In this document: piece after piece, positions 1 to 5,604 of the stretch
Layout: the number at the start of each line of letters is the position of its first letter
Numbering within the stretch: position 1 is the stretch's first letter
Assembly (NCBI GenBank): GCA_946481225.1
Contig: CAMLNJ010000236.1
Location: 1 to 5,604 of the forward strand
Length of the DNA stretch: 5,604 bases
From: an uncultured Verrucomicrobiota bacterium
GTDB taxonomy: Bacteria > Verrucomicrobiota > Verrucomicrobiae > Opitutales > Opitutaceae
Reading direction: 5' to 3'
Notes under the pieces: model-generated
Database searches by the model: none
What the model was told of the DNA's origin: nothing
The model's input: the letters and a program-made list of their open reading frames with translations, nothing else
Program-made: the position numbers and the translations under genes

Positions 1-503
1 CGCCCGGCCCGCTCTCGCTCGACCTCGCCTGGAGCGCCGTCGCCAACGCCACGAGCTACACCGTGAAGTATTCCACCGTGAGCGGCGGCCCCTACGCCAC
101 CTTGTCGTCCGGCGCGTCCGCGCTCACGCAGGCCCACTCCGGCCTCACCTACGGCGCCACCTACTACTACGTCGTCTCCGCGAACAACTCCGCCTACGAC
201 GGCCCCGCCTCGGCCGAGCTCGCAGCCAGCCCGGCCTCCGCGCTCCTCACCGAAGCGGAGTCCGCCACGCCGGCCTTTGTGATCACGCCCGCCTCCGGCG
301 AAACACCCGCGACCGCCACGCTCACCACCGCGACCTCCGTGGCCGGGCATGGCTACCAGTTGCAGACCACCACCGATCTCGCCGCCGGCACCTGGCTCGA
401 CGTCGGAGATCCGGTCATGGGCAACGGCGCGCCCCTTCAGTTCTCCACGCCCTACGACCCCGCCGAGCCACGCCGTTTCTACCGCGTCCAGATCACGCGC
501 TGA
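1..503 (+). CDS. C-terminal fragment of a secreted protein with a fibronectin III-like module
   Basis: The reading frame is open from base 3 and ends at TGA 501-503, leaving 166 residues. The start lies outside the window. The first ~75 residues look like a fibronectin type III fold: an early Trp in LAWSAV, then SYTVKYS, GGPY, a SGLTYGATYYYVV strand and a closing ASP segment. A Thr/Ala-rich stretch follows. The last ~80 residues contain GYQLQTTTDLAAGTWLDVG and end in RRFYRVQITR. I recognise this style as a small C-terminal module on secreted verrucomicrobial proteins, often glycan-degrading enzymes; that is family recollection. No catalytic domain is visible, so the enzyme activity cannot be named. 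It could equally be an adhesin or another surface protein. The two-module reading is fairly secure; the role in polysaccharide breakdown is inferred from the lyase downstream. A terminator-like hairpin begins 32 bp after the stop. Confidence 0.8.
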   Translation, partial: PGPLSLDLAWSAVANATSYTVKYSTVSGGPYATLSSGASALTQAHSGLTYGATYYYVVSANNSAYDGPASAELAASPASALLTEAESATPAFVITPASGETPATATLTTATSVAGHGYQLQTTTDLAAGTWLDVGDPVMGNGAPLQFSTPYDPAEPRRFYRVQITR

Positions 504-534
504 AAGCGGTCCGAGCCGGATCTGCTCGATGTAG

Positions 535-563
535 GCCCGACCGTGCCAGCGGTCGGGCTTTCT
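535..563 (+). terminator. Rho-independent terminator after the fibronectin-module gene
   Basis: A perfect 9-bp GC-rich stem pairs GCCCGACCG (535-543) with CGGTCGGGC (550-558) around a 6-base loop. TTTCT follows directly. The short T-run is modest, but the stem strength and the position 32 bp after the TGA at 503 fit an intrinsic terminator. It separates the upstream gene from the lyase gene. Confidence 0.7.
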
Positions 564-591
564 CGCGTGCAGACATGCCGTGCCAGCGGTC
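541..591 (+). repeat. 14-bp direct repeat, 37 bp apart
   Basis: CCGTGCCAGCGGTC occurs at 541-554 and again at 578-591. The first copy forms the loop and 3' arm of the terminator hairpin. The second copy lacks the matching 5' arm and is followed by CGGCCC. A partial duplication of the terminator region is the simplest reading. No target-site duplication or mobile-element end is visible nearby. Confidence 0.55.
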
Positions 592-638
592 CGGCCCACA
601 CAAAGCCGACGCGAATCCCGCACGCCGCCGTGCACTGC

Positions 639-656
639 CATGCAAGCGCATGCATG
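639..656. promoter_or_regulatory. Candidate LacI-family operator upstream of the lyase gene
   Basis: CATGCAAGCGCATGCATG is an 18-bp inverted repeat with a single mismatched pair (16 of 18 bases symmetric) around a central GCGC. Its inner 14 bases, TGCAAGCGCATGCA, resemble the general LacI/GalR-family site shape: an even-length palindrome with a central CG and TGNAANCG-like half-sites. TGCA also occurs at 631, 641 and 651, exactly one helical turn apart. The site is 261 bp before the chosen lyase start, in a gap that must hold the lyase promoter, and a LacI-family gene lies later in the window. The operator role and the pairing with that regulator are inferences. Confidence 0.35.
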
Positions 657-844
657 AATCCGCCTCCGTATCCTTTTGCCAGATACGCCTTCGGGCGATG
701 CCTTCGACGTAGCCCACGGAGCCCCCTCCGCCGCGTTACCCCGAACCCCGCCCCGTTCCCCTCCGCGATTCGCGCCCGAGCCCTTCCCATCCGATGTCGG
801 CCCCCCTTCCGTCCGGCCGGATGAGCGCGGCTTCGGCGCGATCC

Positions 845-856
845 ACCTCCGGAGGT
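845..856. repeat. Perfect 12-bp palindrome containing GGAGGT
   Basis: ACCTCCGGAGGT is fully self-complementary. Its right half is a perfect Shine-Dalgarno core (851-856), but no start codon lies at suitable spacing in the lyase frame; the chosen ATG is 60 bp further on. It may be a protein-binding site, an RNA hairpin that masks GGAGGT, or chance in GC-rich DNA. Confidence 0.4.
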
Positions 857-916
857 TACGCCGCGCCTTGGTGTCGCGGCGGTCTGTGGTCGTTCAACCC
901 AGACAGACATACCCCC

Positions 917-3109
917 ATGAACACCTCCCCCTGGCGCCCGCTTTTGCGGCGCATCTTCCTGCCGAGTCCCACCGGCTCATTCCGGCGCATCCTCACGATG
1001 GCCGCCGCGAGCGTCGCGTTGCTGACGCAAACCTCCGCGCACGCCTACACCCATCCCTGCCTGCCGCTCACGAACGCGGACATCGCCGCCCTGAACGCCA
1101 ACAAGTCGACCGGCCAGTGGGCGACCGGCTACGCGGCCTTCGCCGCCGACATCCACGCCAGCCTCGACTACGCGCAACAAGGCCCGTTCGTCGAAGTCGG
1201 ACGCAATCCCAACGTAAATCTGAACCAATGGCGCAACGACATGAAGGCCATCTGGGCGCTCTCACTGCAATGGAAGTTCACCGGCGATCCTGCCTACGCC
1301 GAGAAGGCCAAGGGCATCCTGCTCTCTTGGGCCAACACGCACACCGTCTGGTCGGGCGTGGAGCCCTATCTCGAGCACGGCGATTGGATGAAGTTCTACG
1401 GCACCGGCGCCTCCATCCTCCGATCCTACTCGGGCTGGACGACGGCGAACACGACCACGGTGAAGAACTACATGGCCAACATCCACTACCCGTCCACCAC
1501 CGTGGACATCCCCCTCCGCTCGGCCAACCAGGGCGCCGCCCACCTCGAGGGCGCGATGGGCGTGGCCGTCTACAACGACGACACGAGCCTGTTCAACCGC
1601 GTGCTCAAAGCCTATCGCACCAACGCCTGCACCGGCCTGCGCAACACGCAAAGCAACGGCCAGATCGGCGACACCGGCCGCGACGTCGGCCATGCCCGGG
1701 TGGAGCTTCTCCACTACGCCTGGATCTCCGAGGTCGCCCTCAAGGCGGCGGGCGTCGATCTCTTCACCGAAAGCAACAACCGACTCCTGACGGCGGGTGA
1801 ATATTTCTCGAACTACAGCAACGGCGGCAGCCCGACCTTCATCAAGTCCGGCTCCTGCTATTTCGATATCTTCACCCAGATCAGCAGCCACTCTCCCGGC
1901 ACCCGATTCGCCACCATCGGCCCCGACTTCCTACACATCCTCCACAGCGCCTACGTGGTCCGCAAGGGGCTCAACATGCCCTACCTCACCGCCTACCGGG
2001 CGAAGCAGACCGACGACATGTTCACCTGGGTCTTCCGCAAGGCCTCGGATGGCACCACCGGCTCGTCGCTGCCCGGCATCGTGACCGTCACGCCCTGGAC
2101 CACCAACAGCGTCGGCAACCTCACCCGAGTCGACATCGGCGGCTCGCTCCCGGCCAGCACCGTGGGCTACAACGCCGGCACCTGGTCGGTGACGGGCGGC
2201 GGCGCCGACATCTGGGGCGGCGCCGCCAGCGACAGCTGCGCTTTCGTCTACGCTCCGGTGGTCGGCGACGCGACCATGGTCGCCCGCGTCACCGGAGTCG
2301 GGACCGCCTCCGCCCCCATGGCCGGCCTCATGTTCCGCGAGACGCTCGCCGCGAACTCCAAGATGGCCATGATCGTCAACTTCAAGGGCACCGCCGGCAC
2401 CACGGCGGGCGTCGACGGGCTCGGCATGAGCACCCGAGGCGCGACCGCCAACTCGCACTACACCCACGCCCGCTGGCACCCCCAAGGCGGCGTCCCCTAT
2501 TGGATAAAAATCGAGCGCCGCGGGACCCAGATCACCCAGTTCTCCTCTCCCGACGGGACAAACTGGAGCCCCTCCCACAACGCCGAGTTCTCCACGCTCG
2601 CCCCCGTCGGCTACATCGGCCTTTGCGTCGCCTCCCGCGCCAACGGCACCGCCACCACCGCGACCTTCACGAATGTCGCCGTTTCCGGCGGCCTCGCGGA
2701 CGGCACCTACCGCATCCGCAGCCGCGCCACCGGCCGCTACCTCGACAGCTGGGGCTCCACGACCAACGGCACGCCGCTTTACCAGCATACAGGCAGCACG
2801 AGTAACAACCAGAAATGGGCGCTCGTCACCACCAGCGGCTACTCGAAGCTCACCGCCGTCGGCGGCGGAAAGATCATCGACAGCCTGGGCCTGAGCGGCA
2901 ACGGCACCGCCGCCGGACTCTGGGCCGCCAGCACCAGCACGAACCAACAATGGAGCGTCGTCGCGCTCGGCAACGGCTACTACAAGATCGTGAACATCGC
3001 CAACGGCTACTGCCTCGACACAGGCGGTCTCAACGCGGATCAGACGCCCGTCCAGTTCTGGGGCACCGGCGGCAGCAACAACCAGCAGTGGGCCTTCGAG
3101 CTCCAGTAG
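917..3109 (+). CDS. Secreted alginate-lyase-like polysaccharide lyase with DUF1349-like and ricin-type lectin modules
   Basis: This is an exported 730-residue protein that probably cleaves an acidic polysaccharide by beta-elimination. Residues 1-43 are a signal peptide with arginines (RR at 11-12 and 23-24), a hydrophobic core near 29-37 and likely cleavage after AHA (43). Residues ~44-395 resemble the alginate-lyase alpha/alpha-barrel family (PF05426, as in PL5/PL38-type enzymes), with NQGAAH (204-209) and GRDVGH (254-259). His209, His259 and Tyr267 are candidate active-site residues. Residues ~399-590 look like a DUF1349/concanavalin-type module (GADIWG, GLMFRE, PYWIKIERRG). Residues ~593-730 form a ricin-type beta-trefoil (CBM13-like) with NNQKW (630-634), TNQQW (675-679) and NNQQW (721-725), spaced 45-46 residues. 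ATG 917 was chosen because it gives a complete export signal. In-frame ATGs at 794 and 821 add a non-signal-like extension, and 998 trims the n-region. No strong Shine-Dalgarno precedes any of them. The substrate is not determined; alginate, glucuronan or another uronic-acid glycan are possible. Confidence 0.85.
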   Translation: MNTSPWRPLLRRIFLPSPTGSFRRILTMAAASVALLTQTSAHAYTHPCLPLTNADIAALNANKSTGQWATGYAAFAADIHASLDYAQQGPFVEVGRNPNVNLNQWRNDMKAIWALSLQWKFTGDPAYAEKAKGILLSWANTHTVWSGVEPYLEHGDWMKFYGTGASILRSYSGWTTANTTTVKNYMANIHYPSTTVDIPLRSANQGAAHLEGAMGVAVYNDDTSLFNRVLKAYRTNACTGLRNTQSNGQIGDTGRDVGHARVELLHYAWISEVALKAAGVDLFTESNNRLLTAGEYFSNYSNGGSPTFIKSGSCYFDIFTQISSHSPGTRFATIGPDFLHILHSAYVVRKGLNMPYLTAYRAKQTDDMFTWVFRKASDGTTGSSLPGIVTVTPWTTNSVGNLTRVDIGGSLPASTVGYNAGTWSVTGGGADIWGGAASDSCAFVYAPVVGDATMVARVTGVGTASAPMAGLMFRETLAANSKMAMIVNFKGTAGTTAGVDGLGMSTRGATANSHYTHARWHPQGGVPYWIKIERRGTQITQFSSPDGTNWSPSHNAEFSTLAPVGYIGLCVASRANGTATTATFTNVAVSGGLADGTYRIRSRATGRYLDSWGSTTNGTPLYQHTGSTSNNQKWALVTTSGYSKLTAVGGGKIIDSLGLSGNGTAAGLWAASTSTNQQWSVVALGNGYYKIVNIANGYCLDTGGLNADQTPVQFWGTGGSNNQQWAFELQ

Positions 3110-3146
3110 GCCGCGCCCTTCCTCTGTATTCAACGGTCAGATACTT

Positions 3147-3180
3147 CGTCCGCGGGTCGCCGCCCCGCGGACGCCCTCGT
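3147..3180 (+). terminator. GC-rich hairpin after the lyase gene, probable terminator
   Basis: A perfect 10-bp stem pairs CGTCCGCGGG (3147-3156) with CCCGCGGACG (3164-3173) around a 7-base loop. Only CCCTCGTTT follows, so the T-tract is weak and delayed. It lies 37 bp after the lyase stop and ends 14 bp before the rhodanese ATG, so it could also act as a leader structure for the next gene. Confidence 0.55.
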
Positions 3181-3187
3181 TTAAGAC

Positions 3188-3724
3188 ATGACAACGGAAC
3201 CCGCCTCCTTTCCGCGCGCCGTCGCCGTCTGCGTCCTCGCCGCGCTCCTTTCCCTCGGCGTCGGCCTCGCCGTTCGCCGGCACCAAAATCCGCCACCCTC
3301 GCCCGCGGCGCCGGCGAAAACGCCCGCGAAGACAACACCGATCGATCACGCGCCCCTTTCCCTGGCCGAGTTCCGCGCCGCCGTCGAAGACGGAAAAACC
3401 CTCGTGATCGACGCCCGCGACGACGTCGCCTACGCCCGCGGCCACGTGCCGGGCTCGCTCTCGCTGCCCAACCGTCGTTTCGACGCCGGCTACGCGCGGT
3501 TGCGGTCCCGCCTCGAGGCCGACCGCGGCCGCCCCATCGCCCTCTACTGCGCCAACACCTACTGCGGCGACAGCGGCGAGGTGCAGGCCCGGCTCCGCTC
3601 GCTCGGCTTCACCCACGTCGCCGTCTTTCCCGACGGCTGGGACGCCTGGAAAACCGCCGGACACCCCGAGGAAAAGAGCGACGTCGCCGTCTTCGCCCTC
3701 GCCCCGTGGAAGAATCCGTCCTGA
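3188..3724 (+). CDS. Membrane-anchored rhodanese-domain protein
   Basis: The protein has 178 residues. Residues 11-29 are a single hydrophobic segment followed by RRH, and a Pro/Ala/Lys linker (~35-50) leads to one rhodanese domain (~55-165), probably outside the cytoplasmic membrane. Rhodanese hallmarks are VIDARDDVAYARGHVPGS (D75 to G89), the active-site strand ending in YC (Cys121) and the closing GWDAWKTAGHP (150-160). The loop reads C-A-N-T-Y-C, so Cys121 and Cys126 form a CX4C pair. I recall a bacterial rhodanese subgroup with a similar YC-x4-C-x2-S pattern. Such domains carry sulfur as a cysteine persulfide or have redox roles; the substrate is unknown. ATG 3188 is the only Met in the frame and has a weak AAG-type ribosome site. 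It is 78 bp after the lyase stop, behind a hairpin, and 23 bp before the next gene, with which it is probably co-transcribed. Confidence 0.85.
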   Translation: MTTEPASFPRAVAVCVLAALLSLGVGLAVRRHQNPPPSPAAPAKTPAKTTPIDHAPLSLAEFRAAVEDGKTLVIDARDDVAYARGHVPGSLSLPNRRFDAGYARLRSRLEADRGRPIALYCANTYCGDSGEVQARLRSLGFTHVAVFPDGWDAWKTAGHPEEKSDVAVFALAPWKNPS

Positions 3725-3747
3725 AAACATTGATACGTCTCCCCGCC

Positions 3748-4788
3748 ATGAAAAGACGCGACTTCGCCTTGTGCCTGCTGGCCTCCCTGCTGCTGCCCGC
3801 ATCGATTATTCTGCTCCGACCCGTCGGACAAAACTCCCTCGCCGTCGCAAACCCCGCCTCGCCCGCCCCATCGCCGGCGCCTGCCGTCGCGCCCAAGGCC
3901 GCGCCAGCACCCGCGCCCGAAACAATCCTCCGGTTCGTCCAGACTATCGAAGCATGGGAAACCGCCAGCGGCATCGACGGCGACCGGCTCGAAGAACAGC
4001 TCCGCGACGCGATCACCGACGAAAACGCCGAGGCCCTTCTCCGCTCCCTGCCGCCGCGTTTCCACGGCACCTACGTTGGCAATCTGCTTCTCGGCCGCTG
4101 GGCCGCGCGGAACCGTGGCGCCGCCCTCCGTTGGCTCGCCGCACAAAGCAAACCCACTCTCTTCGAGGTCAACGCCGCCGTGAAAAACTGGAGCGTGCAG
4201 GACGGCGCGGGCCTCGAGCGTTACGTGGACGGCCTCCCGCCCTCCGCCTGGAAAAATCTCGTGCTCGAAAGCACCGGTCGCGACGCCCTCACGCACAAAG
4301 ACCCCGAACTCGCGTTCTCCCTGCTCCAGGGCATGGGCGACAGCCCCGCCAAGATCCCGCTGCTCGCCAACGCCGCGCAGCAGTGGGCGCAATGGGATCC
4401 GCGCTCCGCCGTCGAGGAGATCAACAAGCTTCCCGCCCCCGCCGCGAGGGAACGCTTGATCCTCGCCGTCGCCGGCGGCTACGCCTCGGTCAATCCCGAC
4501 GCCGCCGCCGACTGGCTCCGCCAATCCTTCCCCGACGGCGCCACGCTCGACCGCGGACTTGCCGGCGTGATGCAGGCCTGGACCAGCGCCGGGGATCCCG
4601 CGTCGGCCGCACGTTGGGTCACGAAACTCCCGCCCGGCCCCACCCGCGATCACGCCTTCAAGGAACTGATCGCCGCCTGGAATCACGAAAGCTCCGAAAC
4701 GCTCCAAAACTGGCTGAGCACCCTGCCCGAAGGCGCCCTCCGCGCCCAGGCGGACGCCGCCCTCGGCTCGCTCGCCTCGCTCCCCTGA
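3748..4788 (+). CDS. Membrane-anchored helical-repeat protein of unknown function
   Basis: The protein has 346 residues. It opens MKRRDFALCLLASLLLPA, a charged start plus hydrophobic segment (6-23). RRDF resembles a twin-arginine motif, but no clear cleavage site follows and Cys9 is not in a good lipobox, so an uncleaved anchor is likely. A Pro/Ala linker spans ~36-57. The rest appears all-helical. The second half carries at least five units anchored at DP or an equivalent: K184-D185-P186, D217-P218, N249-P250, D283-P284 and E314-S315, spaced 32-34 residues. Each unit has a preceding helix with Trp or Tyr and most have a following KLP/TLP-type turn. This alpha-solenoid style is common in Verrucomicrobiota hypothetical proteins, and binding or scaffolding is a reasonable guess only. 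ATG 3748 is chosen for its signal-like N-terminus; the frame is open much further upstream, but that part is the shadow of other genes. No strong Shine-Dalgarno is visible. The close 23-bp gap suggests an operon with the rhodanese gene. Confidence 0.75.
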   Translation: MKRRDFALCLLASLLLPASIILLRPVGQNSLAVANPASPAPSPAPAVAPKAAPAPAPETILRFVQTIEAWETASGIDGDRLEEQLRDAITDENAEALLRSLPPRFHGTYVGNLLLGRWAARNRGAALRWLAAQSKPTLFEVNAAVKNWSVQDGAGLERYVDGLPPSAWKNLVLESTGRDALTHKDPELAFSLLQGMGDSPAKIPLLANAAQQWAQWDPRSAVEEINKLPAPAARERLILAVAGGYASVNPDAAADWLRQSFPDGATLDRGLAGVMQAWTSAGDPASAARWVTKLPPGPTRDHAFKELIAAWNHESSETLQNWLSTLPEGALRAQADAALGSLASLP

Positions 4789-4833
4789 AACACACCTCCT
4801 GCCCGGCCTCCCTTCCCTCCGTGAACTCCGTGT

Positions 4834-4869
4834 CCGAGCTCAGGCTCGGCTCCGCGGCGGAAACCGCGG
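4834..4869 (+). terminator. Two tandem hairpins after the repeat-protein gene
   Basis: CCGAGC (4834-4839) pairs with GCTCGG (4844-4849) across a TCAG loop. CCGCGG (4852-4857) pairs with CCGCGG (4864-4869) across a 6-base loop. Each stem is 6 bp, perfect and GC-rich. No T-run follows the second one, so intrinsic termination is uncertain. The pair lies 45 bp after the TGA at 4788, which fits a 3'-end structure of the two-gene operon. Confidence 0.35.
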
Positions 4870-4967
4870 GAATATTGCGCTCCGCCCCCTTTTATAGACA
4901 CCCTTGTTCGCGACATCGGCGCCGGCCCCCGCCCCACTCCCCGCGCCACCGCCGATTTCGTGAAGTC

Positions 4968-5604
4968 ATGGCCCACCCCACGCCCGACCGCTCCCCGATA
5001 ACCCAGTCCGACATCGCGCGCGCGCTCGGCGTCTCGGTGTCCACCGTTTCCCGCGCGCTGAAAAACGATCCGGCCATCCCCGAAAAACGCCGCCTGAGCG
5101 TCCAGGAAACGGCGGCGACCCTGGGCTATCGGCCCAACCCGATCGCGGCGACGCTGGCCCAGTGGAAATGGAACGCCCCTCGCTCCGTCATCCACTCGTC
5201 CCTGGCCTGGCTCAATCTCTGGCCTGATCCGACCTGGCTGCACCGCGTCGGCGAGTTCTCCAAATACCACGACGGCGCGGCCGAAGCCGCCGGCAAGCAG
5301 GGCTACCACATCGAGGAGTTTGTCCTGAACGCCCGCATGACCCCGACCCGCCTCGAGAAGGTCCTCGTCGCGCGCGGGATCACCGGGATCTTCATTCCGC
5401 CGCAAAAGGTATCGCCCGACTGGACCGATTTTAATTGGGGCAACTTTTCCGTCGTGCGCTTCGGACGCTCCTGCATCACGCCACGCTCTCATCTCGTCAC
5501 CAGCAACCAGGTCGCCACCACCTTGATGGCTTTCCGCGAGATCGAAGCCCGCGGCTACCTCCGCATCGGATTTGTCACCGGCGGCTGGGCCCTGCGCCGG
5601 GGTG
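4968..5604 (+). CDS. LacI-family transcriptional regulator, N-terminal part
   Basis: The frame is open from ATG 4968 to the window edge (212 full codons), so the C-terminus is missing. Residues 11-38 form the LacI helix-turn-helix: ITQSDIARALGVSVSTVSRAL, then KNDPAIP. GYRPNPIAATLAQ (53-65) is the hinge-helix region that normally inserts into the minor groove at the operator centre. The effector-binding domain follows, with AWLNLWPDP (80-88), GYHIEEFVLN (112-121), LVARGITGIFIPP and VVRFGRS. This wording is typical of LacI regulators in Opitutaceae as I recall them. Such proteins usually repress sugar-use genes until a sugar ligand binds; the ligand cannot be read here. The start is supported by normal spacing to the HTH; the ribosome site is weak. 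Its targets may include the operator-like site upstream of the lyase, or genes beyond the window. Confidence 0.93.
   Translation, partial: MAHPTPDRSPITQSDIARALGVSVSTVSRALKNDPAIPEKRRLSVQETAATLGYRPNPIAATLAQWKWNAPRSVIHSSLAWLNLWPDPTWLHRVGEFSKYHDGAAEAAGKQGYHIEEFVLNARMTPTRLEKVLVARGITGIFIPPQKVSPDWTDFNWGNFSVVRFGRSCITPRSHLVTSNQVATTLMAFREIEARGYLRIGFVTGGWALRRG

Larger units (their letters stand above)
504..916. other. 413-bp intergenic region without a convincing gene
   Basis: Short open frames here are on both strands, and their Arg/Pro/Ala-rich translations are typical of non-coding high-GC DNA. None has a domain or a good ribosome site. The region holds the terminator and direct repeat at its left end, the operator-like palindrome at 639-656, and a C-rich stretch around 716-815. 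A palindrome TCCGGCCGGA lies at 812-821 and another at 845-856. I could not find a convincing -35/-10 pair; TTGCCA at 676-681 has no matching -10 at 16-18 bp. The lyase promoter is expected here but not located. Confidence 0.6.

Noticed and set aside
667..687. Inverted repeat CGTATC/GATACG
   Set aside because: The stem is 6 bp with a 9-base loop and no other supporting feature; this is easily due to chance.
794..916. Longer N-terminus for the lyase starting at ATG 794 or 821
   Set aside because: It would place about 40 Ser/Arg/Gly-rich residues before the signal peptide and bury the export signal; no better ribosome site supports it.
676..1800. Plus-strand frame overlapping the lyase start
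   Set aside because: The translation is dominated by Arg, Pro and His, lacks any domain and lies out of frame with the signal peptide and catalytic motifs of the lyase.
1931..3133. Long open frame on the minus strand opposite the lyase
   Set aside because: Its Gly/Ala/Val/Arg-rich translation has no recognisable domain and mirrors high-GC codon bias of the lyase gene, whose plus-strand product has three clear modules.
2815..3747. Upstream extension of the repeat-protein frame
   Set aside because: The extension is Arg-rich shadow sequence running through the lyase and rhodanese genes; a membrane-anchor start appears only at ATG 3748.
3559..4707. Long open frame on the minus strand opposite the rhodanese and repeat-protein genes
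   Set aside because: It overlaps two supported plus-strand genes, is Gly-rich without motifs, and is expected by chance in GC-rich DNA.
4875..4898. Possible promoter for the LacI gene: TTGCGC at 4875-4880 and TATAGA at 4893-4898
   Set aside because: The spacer is only 12 bp, too short for a sigma-70 promoter, and no better -35 lies at the right distance from TATAGA.
4683..5492. Minus-strand open frame opposite the LacI gene
   Set aside because: The plus strand encodes an unmistakable LacI helix-turn-helix and effector domain; the antisense translation is low-complexity Arg/Gly.

Overview
The window looks like a chromosomal segment of a high-GC member of the Verrucomicrobiota, most likely Opitutaceae. 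This rests on protein style, not on a marker gene: a LacI regulator with an AWLNLWPDP-type segment, a secreted-protein C-terminus of the 'YQLQ...FYRV' type, a membrane-anchored protein built of DP-anchored helical repeats, and mostly weak Shine-Dalgarno sequences. All supported genes lie on the + strand.

Layout. (1) Bases 1-503 hold the C-terminal end of a secreted protein with a fibronectin III-like module, followed by a hairpin terminator at 535-563. (2) Bases 504-916 hold no convincing gene. They contain that terminator, a 14-bp direct repeat, an 18-bp near-palindrome at 639-656 that resembles a LacI-family operator, and a perfect 12-bp palindrome at 845-856. (3) Bases 917-3109 encode a 730-residue exported enzyme: signal peptide, alginate-lyase-like catalytic module, DUF1349/concanavalin-like module and a ricin-type beta-trefoil with three QxW repeats. 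A GC-rich hairpin follows at 3147-3173. (4) Bases 3188-3724 and 3748-4788 form a tight pair: a membrane-anchored rhodanese-domain protein and a membrane-anchored helical-repeat protein, 23 bp apart. (5) Bases 4789-4967 are a short gap with two tandem hairpins. (6) From 4968 to the window end runs the N-terminal part of a LacI-family regulator, open at the edge.

How it may fit together. Secreted polysaccharide-active proteins near a LacI regulator suggest a carbohydrate-utilisation locus, in which a sugar-responsive repressor could act on the site upstream of the lyase. That link is inference from gene proximity and site shape. The rhodanese/repeat pair has no evident role in glycan breakdown and may simply be a neighbour. 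I see no CRISPR array, tRNA, rRNA, transposase or phage gene. Nothing here amounts to a clearly new system. The candidates most worth testing are the lyase operator and the rhodanese/repeat-protein pair.
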